Shown piece after piece: positions 1-10,200 of a stretch of 64,000 nucleotides of DNA. A program made the position numbers and the translations under genes. The DNA is from Kryptolebias marmoratus. Its lineage: Eukaryota > Chordata > Actinopteri > Cyprinodontiformes > Rivulidae. The stretch lies in assembly GCF_001649575.2 (NCBI RefSeq), contig NC_051432.1, positions 24,422,362 through 24,486,361 on the forward strand, read 5' to 3'. Positions within the stretch are counted from its first letter, which is position 1. Each line of letters starts with the position of its first letter. The notes under the pieces are model-generated. The model ran no database searches. It saw nothing but the letters and a program-made list of their open reading frames with translations, and was not told where the DNA came from.

Positions 1-1079
1 TGTCACTTTTCTTCACACTAGTGTAATCAAGCACCAGTGATGGGTCGTTACCATCTTCCGCCTCCTCCTCTGTGAAAGCAGGATCGGAGTTGGGAAACAT
101 GCTCATCCTTCTCATTGCAATTCCTCTCCACCTCATTGTCATGTTGCCTGGATGAAAACGCAAGAAAAAGTAAAAAATGATGAATCATTTTCATAATTCA
201 ATTCCTTTATTTAAACTGTTGGGTCATAGGTTGTTTCACCAAATATTGGGTCAAAACGTTTGACCAAGTGGTTCGGTTGAACATTAGTCATGTTATTCTT
301 CACAGTCTGCCAAAAAATGCCTAAATCTGACTGGACCTCTGCTTTAAGACACAATAAGTAAAGGTAAGATGGTAAAAACAACTTCTAAGGAGATGTTTAA
401 CTTGGTTGGCTTTCTTAACAACTTTAGATTGTACTAGACAGTGAGTTTGGGTTCCTAAAATAACATTAGTTGGTGCTAGTTGATGCTAGTAGTAGTTAGC
501 TTCAACTAGCGAGCACCAACCCAAGTTGTAATTATCAAATAACCCAGAGTTTGTTTTTTTTCTTTTTAACTCAATTTATTAGTAGCTCTACTTCAAAAAG
601 CCCATTTTTAGGTAGAAAACTTAGCACGCTTGGTCAAACTAATAATCCAACCCTGCTAAGTTAAAACTATCCATGGCTGACTTGGTCCAAGTTTGACCTA
701 AATGATTACCTTTTTAGTTCAACCTGAATAAAGATGGCCACCACAGATAAACAACCTTAACAAAGACAAAAATGGCTAAAACTCAGTCAGCTCAAATCTG
801 GTGTGGTGGTAGCTGATTGTCATCCCCAACGTAGACTCTGAGGGTTAACAGATCACATGGGAACTTTGATCTTGGAGGTGAAGATGCTGGATGTGGAGGT
901 CATGGGCTGGTGTGGTTACACGTGGTCTGCGGTTGTGAGGCTGGATGTACTACTCTCTGAAACGCCTTTGGATTGGACTTATGGTAGAGAAATGAACATT
1001 AACAAACTGCGCATTTTAGAGTGGCCTTTTATTGTGGTCGGCCTAATGCACACTTGAGCAATAATCAAAGTTTTGTGTT

Positions 1080-1115
<36 letters not shown>

Positions 1116-3755
1116 CTGAATATATATAGTTGAACAGCTGACATGGAATGAACGATACACCTCATTTTGCAAAAAATAAAAAATATCACCTCTGTTACAA
1201 AGATTTCTTATACAGCTCAATGAATACAGTGACAAACAAATGTCTGACAACAACATGTAGTACATCCACAAACTTTAGCTTGAAGTATACCCTTCAGTCA
1301 AAGCTAATATTTTTCCATTGATTTATTTTCTCCGCCAGTTTCCTTGTCCTTGTTGTTCTTGTCTGGAATTATCTATTAATGATTATCTAGTTTCTTGGTT
1401 GGTTGATATCCCAAGACTTTCTTTTTCGATTAACTGTTTTATCTGCTGACATTACAGCAATCTACAAGCTAAAGCCCCTTTAAAACTAGACAAAAGAACT
1501 AGATAAAGAAAGCAAAAGGTTCAACAGTTACCTGACATCGAAGAGATGGGTCGAGCAGCTGGTGATGGGTCATAGTGAGAATCACCATCAATTTGAAGTG
1601 AACTTTGATCTGGATTAGTTTGAAAAGTGAGGAGAAGATGGAGAGGTACTATCAACAAAACGGTCACTTAGCAACATGGACACAACTCAACTGAACTAGA
1701 AACCAACAACTAAAAGGGATTTTTTTTCCTGGTTATAAAATGTAGCATATATCTTTGTTTATCAAGGTTTTCAGAGTGGATAAGTCATTAAATAACATTT
1801 ATTTTTATAACAGGTTGCATTTTATATTTAATCATAAAACATGTCATGAATTTTTCTGCAGAAAAACAAGAAAAATGGTAGCAATACATAATACAGCGCA
1901 GTACAAACAGGGAACTTACCTACTACGTATTCAGCACTTTTCTGGTACTCACTGGGTTTGTACCAGGTACCTTCGTGAACTGAGCTAAATTATGAAGTGA
2001 CTTGTTACCAAGTACTTACATGGTACTTACCTGTTATCTACTAAGTACTTACTGGTATTTTCCAAATACATACCAGTTATTTTTTGATATTTACGGGGAC
2101 CAGGCTGTATTATGAAGTGATTTATATTATCCTGTACTTTCATATTACATACCTGGTATGTCTCAGGTAAGTCCCCAGTACATATCCAGTCAGTACCAGA
2201 TACATACTTGGTTGGTACCTGGTACTTACCTGTTGCATACCGGGTTGTATTATATATTGCTACCCAAAAATGGTTGCATGGCAACTTCTGTCAAATCAAC
2301 TATAAAACATCATGATATTCATTTGATATTATGACAGTAAATAAAACATTAACAGTAAAAACAACAATTTTAACTCAAATTATGAATTTTTATTTCCACT
2401 TTTTTTAAGTTATTTGACTGTAATTATTTTAGAATACAAAAACTTTCATTACTTTCTAAGTATTTACATGGAACGACAATGAGCTTTAGAGAAATCTACA
2501 TGTATCCTTGTCACTCAGCAGATGTTCACTCACAGACGTTATGCTGCCAGGAAGCGCTGGTCGAGTTGGTAGTGATGAAACCCATCGGGATGCTTTCTTC
2601 CACCCTTCGACTCTCTTCCTGCCATCCACCTCTGTGTGATCCATGTTCAGCATCATTCCGTAGGTCGGCCCTCTCACCCCACAATGCTAAGTCTTCATTT
2701 GCATACGGATTACTGTGGTGGGGTTTCCTGGAAGACCTAAATGACACCAAAGAAGAATAAACTTTTTTTTATTTAGGTCGTAAAGTTTATGTTTATGATA
2801 CCTGTGAGCAGTAGGGTTATCAGTTCAGGAAACAAACTGGAATTTAAATTATGATTATGAAATTTGCCATTCAAATGCTGCAAGGAAAACCACAAACTAT
2901 TCCAGTAACAAAAAGAAGAGAAATATCCAGGCATATTTAATAACATTTTAGAAAACTTACAAGGCAAAAAAAATAAAATAAACATTTTTATCACCCTCTG
3001 CCAAAAGGCAAAGGCAGACCATCTCTTTTTACCATGACTGTGTGTGTGCCCCTCTGTTATCAAAATACCTCATGAACCACTTGACAAATTTCACTGAAAC
3101 TTCTCACTAGATGTACATCTACAACTGATTAACTTTTGTGCTCCATCCAATTCAAGATGGCTGCCACAGCCAATCGACCCTGGCCAACACAGAAAGGGCT
3201 TTAACTCAGTCAGTTTTACAGATATTGAGCTAAACTTTGGTGTGGTTGTAGCTGAGAGTCATTCACAACACGTACGCTGAGCGTGAGGTTGTGCAGTATT
3301 GCATGAGATCGCACAGGAGGTTATTTTTAAGGCTTAACCAAAATGGCTACAAGGTTTTAATTTCCCAACATAAAATGATCTTAGTCTAAAACTAAGACGG
3401 CATCAAAGGCAGAGGGTGATATGCATTCCTTCAAGGAATGCTAAACCTTTAATTAAACAGAAGTAATCAACCTTATTTTTTTTAGTTTGCTTTTTTTTTT
3501 TTACCCTTTTTTGCTTTTAGTGACTCTTTTTAACTGAGAATTTGGGAACACATAACTACAAAAGGTTGTAAAGTTCATACTTTAAGAGAGACAATGAATA
3601 TTTTTGTGTAGTACAAATACGTCACTGGGTAAAATGTTACTCTAATCCATTTAAAGAAAAAAAAAAAAAGATTACACAAACCTTTTATCAACTTCCAATG
3701 TTTCACTGTCATGGTAGGCTGGGTTAAAAACTCCACCGTTATTGTAACTTGTCAT
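1..3755 (-). CDS. 5' part of an unidentified protein-coding gene (four coding exons, runs off the left edge)
   Basis: The coding exons on the minus strand are 3755-3682, 2727-2534, 1609-1532 and 147-1. Seen: the start codon at 3755-3753 has an in-frame stop upstream. Exon 1 ends in AAAAG before GTTTGTG, exon 2 ends before GTGAGT and exon 3 ends before GTAACT. All three acceptors end in CAG, and every junction keeps frame (phases 2, 1, 1). The spliced N-terminus is about 164 residues so far. It begins MTSYNNGGVFNPAYHD and includes LALWGERADLRND and RRMSMFPNSDPAFTEEEAED. It is polar, rich in Ser, Asn and acidic residues, with no membrane segment, so it looks like a disordered cytoplasmic tail. 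I do not recognise the family. A TMC5-like N-terminal tail crossed my mind because of the NPAY and LWGE strings, but this is only a guess. It is divergent to tmc7. Confidence 0.6.
719..850 (+). repeat. HINE-like repeat, partial copy
   Basis: Matches the central module shared by the other copies: AAGATGGCCACCACAG, then ATGGCTAAAACTCAGTCAG, then the GTGTGGTGGTAGCTGA block. Both ends are missing. Confidence 0.7.
1085..1114. repeat. (TA)n microsatellite
   Basis: Perfect dinucleotide run of about 15 units inside an intron. Confidence 0.95.
1877..2264. mobile_element. Foldback element rich in TACCTGGTA-like words
   Basis: The left end GGTAGCAATACATAATACAG is inverted at the right end as GGTAGCAATATATAATACAA when read on the minus strand. 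The imperfect arms run about 36 bases. The inside is packed with short words such as TACTTACCTGTTA, GGTACC and CTGGTA in both orientations. It also has a direct repeat of TTATGAAGTGA about 120 bases apart. No coding capacity. Class unknown; a target duplication is not clear. Confidence 0.6.
2988..3455 (+). mobile_element. HINE-like element, complete one-module copy
   Basis: This is the cleanest single-module copy. It opens with ATCACCCTCTGCC at 2990-3002, matched exactly in inverted form by GGCAGAGGGTGAT at 3408-3420. The hairpin GCATTCCTTCAAGGAATGC follows at 3423-3441 and then CTTTAATTAAA. The central module includes the CATGAACCACTTGACAAATT and CAAGATGGCTGCCACAGCC blocks. The architecture (subterminal inverted repeats plus one terminal hairpin, no ORF) is that of non-autonomous Helentrons; this is an inference. 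Confidence 0.75.
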
Positions 3756-3835
3756 GAGATCCTTCAAAAATGATCCTTTTGTCTTCTTCAGAATCTTGAT
3801 CTTTCAGTCAAAACCTGATCATGTGCTGTAAAAAA
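3682..3835 (-). other. First coding exon of the minus-strand gene, with 5' UTR part
   Basis: On the minus strand a long T-run ending in ACAG precedes base 3835, a good acceptor. The exon then carries about 80 bases of 5' UTR before the ATG at 3755. Because the exon begins with an acceptor, at least one upstream non-coding exon is expected. Confidence 0.5.
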
Positions 3836-4259
3836 AAGAGTATAAATAAAATCTACTGAATGAACAAAAACAATGCTTTTAACGTTTTCTTATTTAGCCT
3901 TCAGTACTGATTTGCCATCATTCACCCCAAGTCCAACCTAAACAAGCTGCATCACATGTTTAAGCCAAGTGGCTTCAAGCAGAGTGACAGCTATATTGTT
4001 GGAGAGAAGCGAGTGTAATTTAATCTCTTTCTCTGTCTCTCAGCTGTTCATTAATAATTTATTCAGGAGGTTTAGTTTCTGCCACAAGCAGTAGCAAACA
4101 CAACTCTGTGGTTCTCACACAAGTTCAGACAATTCAAGTACAGAGAAAACAATTTAGTATGGATAAATGAGATATAGGTTCACGCAGAAGTTTTGTTTCC
4201 TTAAAGATAAAACATCTTATTAAATTAAATTCAGTTTTGGTACAAAATAAATTGCTTAC

Positions 4260-4395
4260 CTCAATGAGATGCAATGGAAATACAATATAAAGATAGCTGT
4301 GCGACCAAGCTGACTAAGCACCTGTGCACTGGCCTGTTGAGACAGAAACAAAGGACTCACTACCTACCAGGAAGTGAAGCTGAGTTTAAAAGGGT
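4260..4395 (-). promoter_or_regulatory. Candidate promoter and non-coding first exon of the minus-strand gene
   Basis: On the minus strand a TATA-like CTTTTAAA lies near 4385-4392. About 130 bases downstream is a strong donor, TTGAG before GTAAGC, with the exon edge at 4260. This would suit a short 5' UTR exon of roughly 95 bases spliced to the acceptor at 3835. It rests only on motif spacing. Confidence 0.3.
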
Positions 4396-4636
4396 AAAAG
4401 TCCACTGCTTCTGAAGCCAAGTGTTGACATTTCCTCCTGTAAAAAATAATTAAACCTCGTTGGCTAATATTTACTCATCATCTTTATTAGGCCTTAAGGT
4501 GAATGAGTGTCTGAGAGTGGAACTGTGATGTTGCATCATGTCTGAACTTGTTTACATTAATGAAAAATGATTAAATATCGATTTTCCATCAAAGCAGCCC
4601 ACAGAGGGACGTGCTCTTACAAATTAGACAGGGTGT

Positions 4637-4798
<162 letters not shown>

Positions 4799-4800
4799 AT

Positions 4801-5330
4801 CGATCTGCAGAAGCAGATCAGACAGGCCAACTCACTTCCTGGTTTTAAACCATCTCTTAAAACACATTTTTATTTTTCACTTTTAACTTGGAGATGTTGG
4901 CTTTTGTTGTTTTATTGTCTTGTGATTTTAACTGTTTTATTATTTTTATTGTATTTATTTGATGTCATAGTTTTGGAATTTTGTGTCTTTTACTTCTTGT
5001 GCTTTTATTTTTGCGGGCGTACAGCACTTGGGTCAACGGGTTTGTTTTTAAAGTGCTTTATAATTAAAGTTGGATTGTATTGTACAGCGGACTTGTGTCT
5101 ATACTTGTTAGATCTGAGTGCTGATCACAATATTCTATTACAGAGGCTCATACATGATATTGGGATTACAGGAACAGCTCTACAATGGTTTAAATCACAT
5201 TTATTTGATAGATTCTAGTTTGTAAATGTTAATAATGAATCTATTTTATTCACCAAAGTTTGTCATGTGTTCCTCAGGGTTCAGTGCTTGGATCAATTCT
5301 CTTTACTTTATATATGCTTCCGTTAGTGTT
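4801..5330 (+). pseudogene. Decayed L2/Rex-type LINE fragments (C-terminus, 3' tail and reverse transcriptase block)
   Basis: Directly after the tetranucleotide run there is an ORF C-terminal stretch ([21 protein letters not shown]) followed by a T-rich 3' tail with AAAGTGCTTTATAATTAAAG near 5055-5075. From about 5095 a reverse transcriptase segment follows. It shows LLDLSADHNILLQRL and GITGTALQWFKSHL, with five or so residues missing from the usual catalytic block. It then shifts frame before a PQGSVLGSILF-like block near 5270-5310. Broken and non-functional. The order (tail before RT block) implies two fragments or a rearrangement. Confidence 0.7.
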
Positions 5331-5827
5331 TGTTTTCTTTTTAAATATGAATTTTTATCAATAAATCGACAGCATCAGAAGAAACATGAAGAACTAAGAA
5401 ATTCATTGAACAAATAACTCATTTTTTTGCATATGACAATAAAGCTTTTGAACCTTGAACCTAAAAGTTATGTAAATGTTAAGTTTTACTACACGTGTTT
5501 CACATGGAGAATACAGCAGCGATCCACAGACCTTGATCTTTTGTTGGGTGGGAATTTTTTTTTTTTAACATTAAAAAGAGCGTGCAGTTGTGCCAGTTCA
5601 CCTGATCAGCGTGTATAGTCAGTCCAAAGGTTTATCCAATTCCCGCTGACGGATACAGCCTCAGCCTCGTTACCACTGGCATAAAAACGATCCATCTATG
5701 CTCAGCACACATACATTTGTGTAGTGATATGTTGTTTGATTAAGAAAACAGCAGCGAAGAAAAACAAACCGTGTCATTTATAAATGTAGAGGTTAATTAT
5801 TGGTTAATGTTCTTTTAAACCGGGATG

Positions 5828-6036
5828 TCATTTTTGAGAAAAAGTTGCTTTAAAGACCTGAAATTCAATAAGAAACTGGCACTTTTTTGATGAGCCATTA
5901 GCCTAACCTGGTCGAAGACTTTTGTCTCTTTCTCCATACGCCGCTCTCTGTGACTGATTTTACAAATAATAAGACACTAACGACTGACACCTAATTGACA
6001 GAACATCACTTCAAAAATAACTGGACTATCCCTTTA
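5828..6036 (+). repeat. Dispersed repeat family B, copy 1
   Basis: Runs from ATTTTTGAGAAAAAGTTG to CTGGACTATCCCTTTAA. Matching segments recur at 38722-38901 (same strand) and 37276-37410 (opposite strand). The shared parts include CTTTTCTCCATAC-type and CAGAACxTCxCTTCAAAAAT blocks. No ORF. Class not recognised. Confidence 0.55.
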
Positions 6037-6151
6037 AAGACATAACAGCAGTGGGCTGACTTCAGCCCCCACACAGAGACAGCCAAGTCGCCTCAGGCCC
6101 AGCTTGAAGTGTTTTAGGAAAGCGCCCATTATTACAAAGTTTTGAGACCCT

Positions 6152-6253
6152 CAGACTATGTTCACACTGGAGCCAAAAGTGGCCCAAATTAGATTTTTTT
6201 TTTGCCCACATGTGACCCATAACTATTTTTTATAACTGTCTGAATGAGACAAA

Positions 6254-6312
<59 letters not shown>

Positions 6313-6916
6313 ATTTATTTATTTTTTTTTCAAATCCAACTCAGGTCACTTTCATATGTGGTACTAAATTATTGCATTTACAATGTTTTTCAAAGCGACT
6401 GCAGTCTGAACGGTCATGTCGCATTTTATCTGACTTTCACATCACATTATACTAATGCAGTTTAAAGCTTGGAACTCCCCGTCTTCAGCTACAGAATCTT
6501 TTTTTAACTTCTTAAATTTGAGAATCTACACCAACATATGATACTAATGTTGGTGTCGGATAGTTTAGAAAGTAGCGTGATTGAGCTTGTTTCTCTCCTC
6601 TACTTTTAGTACCTCGTTAAAAATCGGCAAGATCAAATGTAAACACTGGACTAAACAAACGTGGCAGATAATAACTTTGCTAGCTTGAATTGCACACCGG
6701 CTTCAGAAGTGATCCACACACGCCGACACATATGGCATCCATATTTACTTCCATAAACACAGCGTGCTGTGTGTGACGACGCGTCTTCTTCTTTGCTGTA
6801 ACTATTCCCGTTGGAGTCTGATAACGGTCGCATTAAAACTATGATGTGAACAGCCACCCGCACACACACAAAAAAAAGAACTGCGCCTTAAGACCTGCAG
6901 TGTGAACATAACCTAA
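6152..6916. mobile_element. Non-autonomous DNA transposon with TATGTTCACACTG ends
   Basis: The left end ACTATGTTCACACTGGAG is mirrored on the opposite strand at the right end as GGTTATGTTCACACTGCAG. The roughly 765 bases between hold a long (AT)n run and no ORF of note. It sits immediately upstream of the tmc7 first exon. A target duplication could not be defined, so the superfamily (hAT-like?) is open. Confidence 0.55.
6256..6310. repeat. (AT)n microsatellite
   Basis: About 27 dinucleotide units inside the TATGTTCACACTG-ended element. Confidence 0.95.
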
Positions 6917-7019
6917 GAGAAAGATTTGTACCTAGTCAGGGAAACAAAGCCAAAATATAAAGACAGCATTTACATTTTTTTTTTTAATGCAGTCTATTCA
7001 TTTATTTTTTAAATACGTG

Positions 7020-7207
7020 ATTACGGCAGTGATGGGCTTCCATACTTTACCAGACCAGCAGCTTCCAGTTTCAGGAAGTCGCTTTTGGAAAAACCTGTTT
7101 GGAGAAGCACTTCCCATATCCGAAGTCTGCGAGCTTCAAGTTCAGTTAGCAGACTGTAATCCTTTCTGTCAAACTTTACGGAGGCTGTTTTCGATTTGGG
7201 ATCAACA
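7020..7207 (+). promoter_or_regulatory. tmc7: Likely 5' UTR and proximal promoter region of tmc7
   Basis: Moderately GC-rich single-copy DNA between the transposon ending at about 6916 and the METDQ start. An ATG at 7032 opens a frame that reaches the same donor at 7223 but enters exon 2 out of frame, so it would act only as an upstream ORF. No clear TATA box is seen. Confidence 0.4.
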
Positions 7208-10200
7208 ATGGAGACCGATCAAGGTAATCCTGAATATTTATCTTTCTTTTTTTTTTAGCTAACTTTACAAACTTGTTGTTTGATTTTTTTTGGTGATCCT
7301 GCTAGCTCCGTGCTTGGATCAGACATCCGCTAAAAACAAAACAGGCAGAGTTTGTCCACTTAGTTAATGATTTATTATAAAACCTCTGAAAGGCCACAGG
7401 TGGTGGGGGTTCATCCTAAGTCTTTTTTTTTACAAACTGTACATTGAGTGCAGGGGTGTCCAAGCCTGGTTCTGAAGGTCCAATAACCTGCTTTTTTTAG
7501 TTGTGTCCCAGCAGAGAAACACCTGAAACATGCAGGACAGTGGACCTTTAAAGCCTTTACTGTGTATTTATTATAAGGTCAAGTGTCTGTGGCAGCCATC
7601 TTGAACCAAGTTAATCTGATTCAGTGATATTCCTGCAAGTTTCAGTAGATTTGTCTTATGGTTCATGAGATAAACGGACACAGAGACGCTGGGCGAGAAC
7701 ATTATCGTCCATCGTTTCCTTTCGGCAGCGAGTGATTAAAAATTTAATATAAAACACTCATATGTGAAGCCTGATTCTTACTGTTGAGTAAAAAAAAACA
7801 TCCATGTAATGCGAAGCTTTGTCAGTGAAATGTTAAATGCACGCTCTGTTACATTTAAAGCAAACAACATAAAAAGTGCAACTTCATCAACGGTGGTTTT
7901 GCCTTTCTCTTCAAGTGTTCTTCACCGATTACAGCGGGCGAAACCCACTGCTGGACCAAATGCCCAGCTACCAGGCCTCCCTGAATCGCGGGATGACCGC
8001 CAAATGGAGAGGGACCCGACGGGGTCGCTTCAGCTCCTCTGACAGCCAGAAAGGGGCTGAGAGCTCCTTCAGACGAAACGAGGCGGCGGAAGAGATGGAG
8101 CTGCTTCCCATCTACGCACTCGTCCAGCCCATGGCCGAGAAACGTCGAGAAAAGTGGGGAAACTTCTACAATCTTTTCTCTACGTCAAACATGCCTGAAC
8201 CTGTTCCTGTCGCTCATCCACTCGGCGCTGCTTTGTGTCCGACAGGCGGAGACGTTTGGGAAAAGGTCAAGATTTGAGCCGCTGGGAATATTGGAAAGGC
8301 AACTACGTTTTCAGGCAGATGAGGGAGAATGCTAAAGTGTTGCAAAACCATCTGCAGCTGTGGAAGAAGGACATCCGCCTGATAGAGGGTGAGGAGGAAC
8401 AACCCTGACGCTCAGGGCTCGTTTAGCCTTTAACCTTCCCCCGCTGTCTCATTTTTCGTTTGTTTGTTTGCAGGAATGTTTGGCACTGGGATCCTGTCGT
8501 ATTTCTACTTTCTGCGCTTCCTGGTGATGCTCAACCTGGCCATTTTCCTGCTCATGTTCGCTTTTGTCATGCTCCCCATGATCATTGTCCCCCACACTTC
8601 GGCGAATGTTACCTGGAGCCAGAGCGGCGGTGAGGAGGTGTTTGTTTGTTTCGCTCCAGCACAGAACTTAAGAATGAAACCGTTTCAAGCTCGCAGTATA
8701 TCTTGTTTATCTAGGTGGCAACTGCAGTTCCTACAAAATCGGAAACCCTCGAGCTCTTCCCAACTTCCATGAGCAAATTACAGACCTGCTTTCTGGTGAA
8801 GTAAGCTCCTGTTCTGTCCATTTGATGGGTTTTAGGGGGACAAATTCCTTCGATGTGGTTCTAGGTTTACCTTTTGTGTTGCATCTGCAGGGTTTTATGG
8901 AAAGGACCTACCTTTTCTACGGTTTCTACAACATGGACAAAATCCACTTTCCACACTTCACGTATAATCTGTCCCTGGCGTACCTGCTGACAACCGTAGC
9001 TTACCTCTTATTTAGTCTCATCTGGATCGTTAAAAGGTACAGAAAAGCAAACTCGCGATAACTTCCACGTATTTAAAAAGGGGCGTCGGGTTTAAGTTCG
9101 TTATCTCATTTCAGGTCTGCTACAGGATTCAAACGTAGCCTGGTCCAGAATGAGGATTGCTTCCAGAGTTTTTGCAACAAGATTTTCGCTGGCTGGGATT
9201 TCTGCATCACCAACAAGACGACAGCGAAGCTGAAGAAAAGCATCATGCTCAACGAGCTCAGGGTCAGTTTGTTATTCGTTCTTTCAGTTTGAGTTTGAAC
9301 AAAGAACCAATGTTTGGATGGATAGTTTGAACACCAACATTTTCATATGGCAACTGTCTTGTATTGTATATTGTGGTACGATGGTGGTAAAATGTTTTCC
9401 ACGTGAGACAAGATGAAAGAAGAACGTCGTGTACTTCCACTTAATTGACATGAACATGATTTTGATGATGATTGTTGAATACATTTAATCATATTTGGGC
9501 TAAATTTAGGAGCCTGATGACAACATTTCACAGTCGAGTGTTTAAAAAATATCCGTCTTCCGGCCTCACCTCAGAAGTTGTATGTCTGTCTCCCCTCAGA
9601 TCGATCTGGAAGAAGAAAGGGTCAGGCAGAAAATCGCGGAGCGCTCCAGAACCGAGAGGTTACGGATTTACTTCATCCGGTTCGTCCTCAACGTGTTCGT
9701 CATCGGCGTGCTGGCCGCCTGCTTCTACAGCATTTATTTAGCCACCTCCCTCTCCCAGGATGCAGAAATGAACAAGAAAAAGGTAACCCGAGAAAACGCG
9801 GGGTGAACTCTGAGAGCTGAAAGGCTCTGCTGAAATTCACAGAAGAAGCTGAAAATTGAGTCGTTAAAGCTAAAAAAAAAGCAGAACACTAGCTAAAAGC
9901 TAACAGTAGCAAAATGCTATCTCAAAGCTAAAAGCAGCAAAAGGCTAGCTAAAAGTAGCAATGGGCTAATTAAAAGCTAGAGTAGTAAAAGGGTTGCTAA
10001 ACGTAACAAAGGGTTAGTTAAAAGTAGTAAAAGGTTAGTTAGTAACTAAAAGCTGCAGGACCAGGGGTGTCCAATCCGGGTCCTCGAGGGTCACCATCCT
10101 GCATGTTTTCCTTGTTTCCCTGCTCCAACACACCTGATTCTGGGGTAAATCACCTCTTCATGTTCTGCAGAAGCCGGTTAATCACCCTTTGATTCAAATC

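Larger units (their letters stand above)
148..1531 (-). other. Intron 3 of the minus-strand gene
   Basis: Non-coding. It contains a partial copy of the abundant HINE-like repeat near 719-850 and a (TA)n run at 1085-1114. No other exon-like segment is visible. Confidence 0.5.

Noticed and set aside
3408..3455. Classical Helitron 3' end (hairpin then CTRR)
   Set aside because: CTAG or CTAA follows the hairpin directly rather than about 10 bases later, and the inverted repeats point to Helentron-type rather than canonical Helitron ends.
1..3755. Naming the minus-strand gene tmc5
   Set aside because: Only short strings (NPAY, LWGE) suggest it. No TMC domain lies within the window, so no symbol was assigned.
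6987..7262. ORF containing MGFHTLPDQQLPVSG as the tmc7 N-terminus
   Set aside because: It reaches the donor at 7223 in phase 0 and would enter exon 2 out of the TMC frame. The METDQ frame (phase 1) joins correctly.
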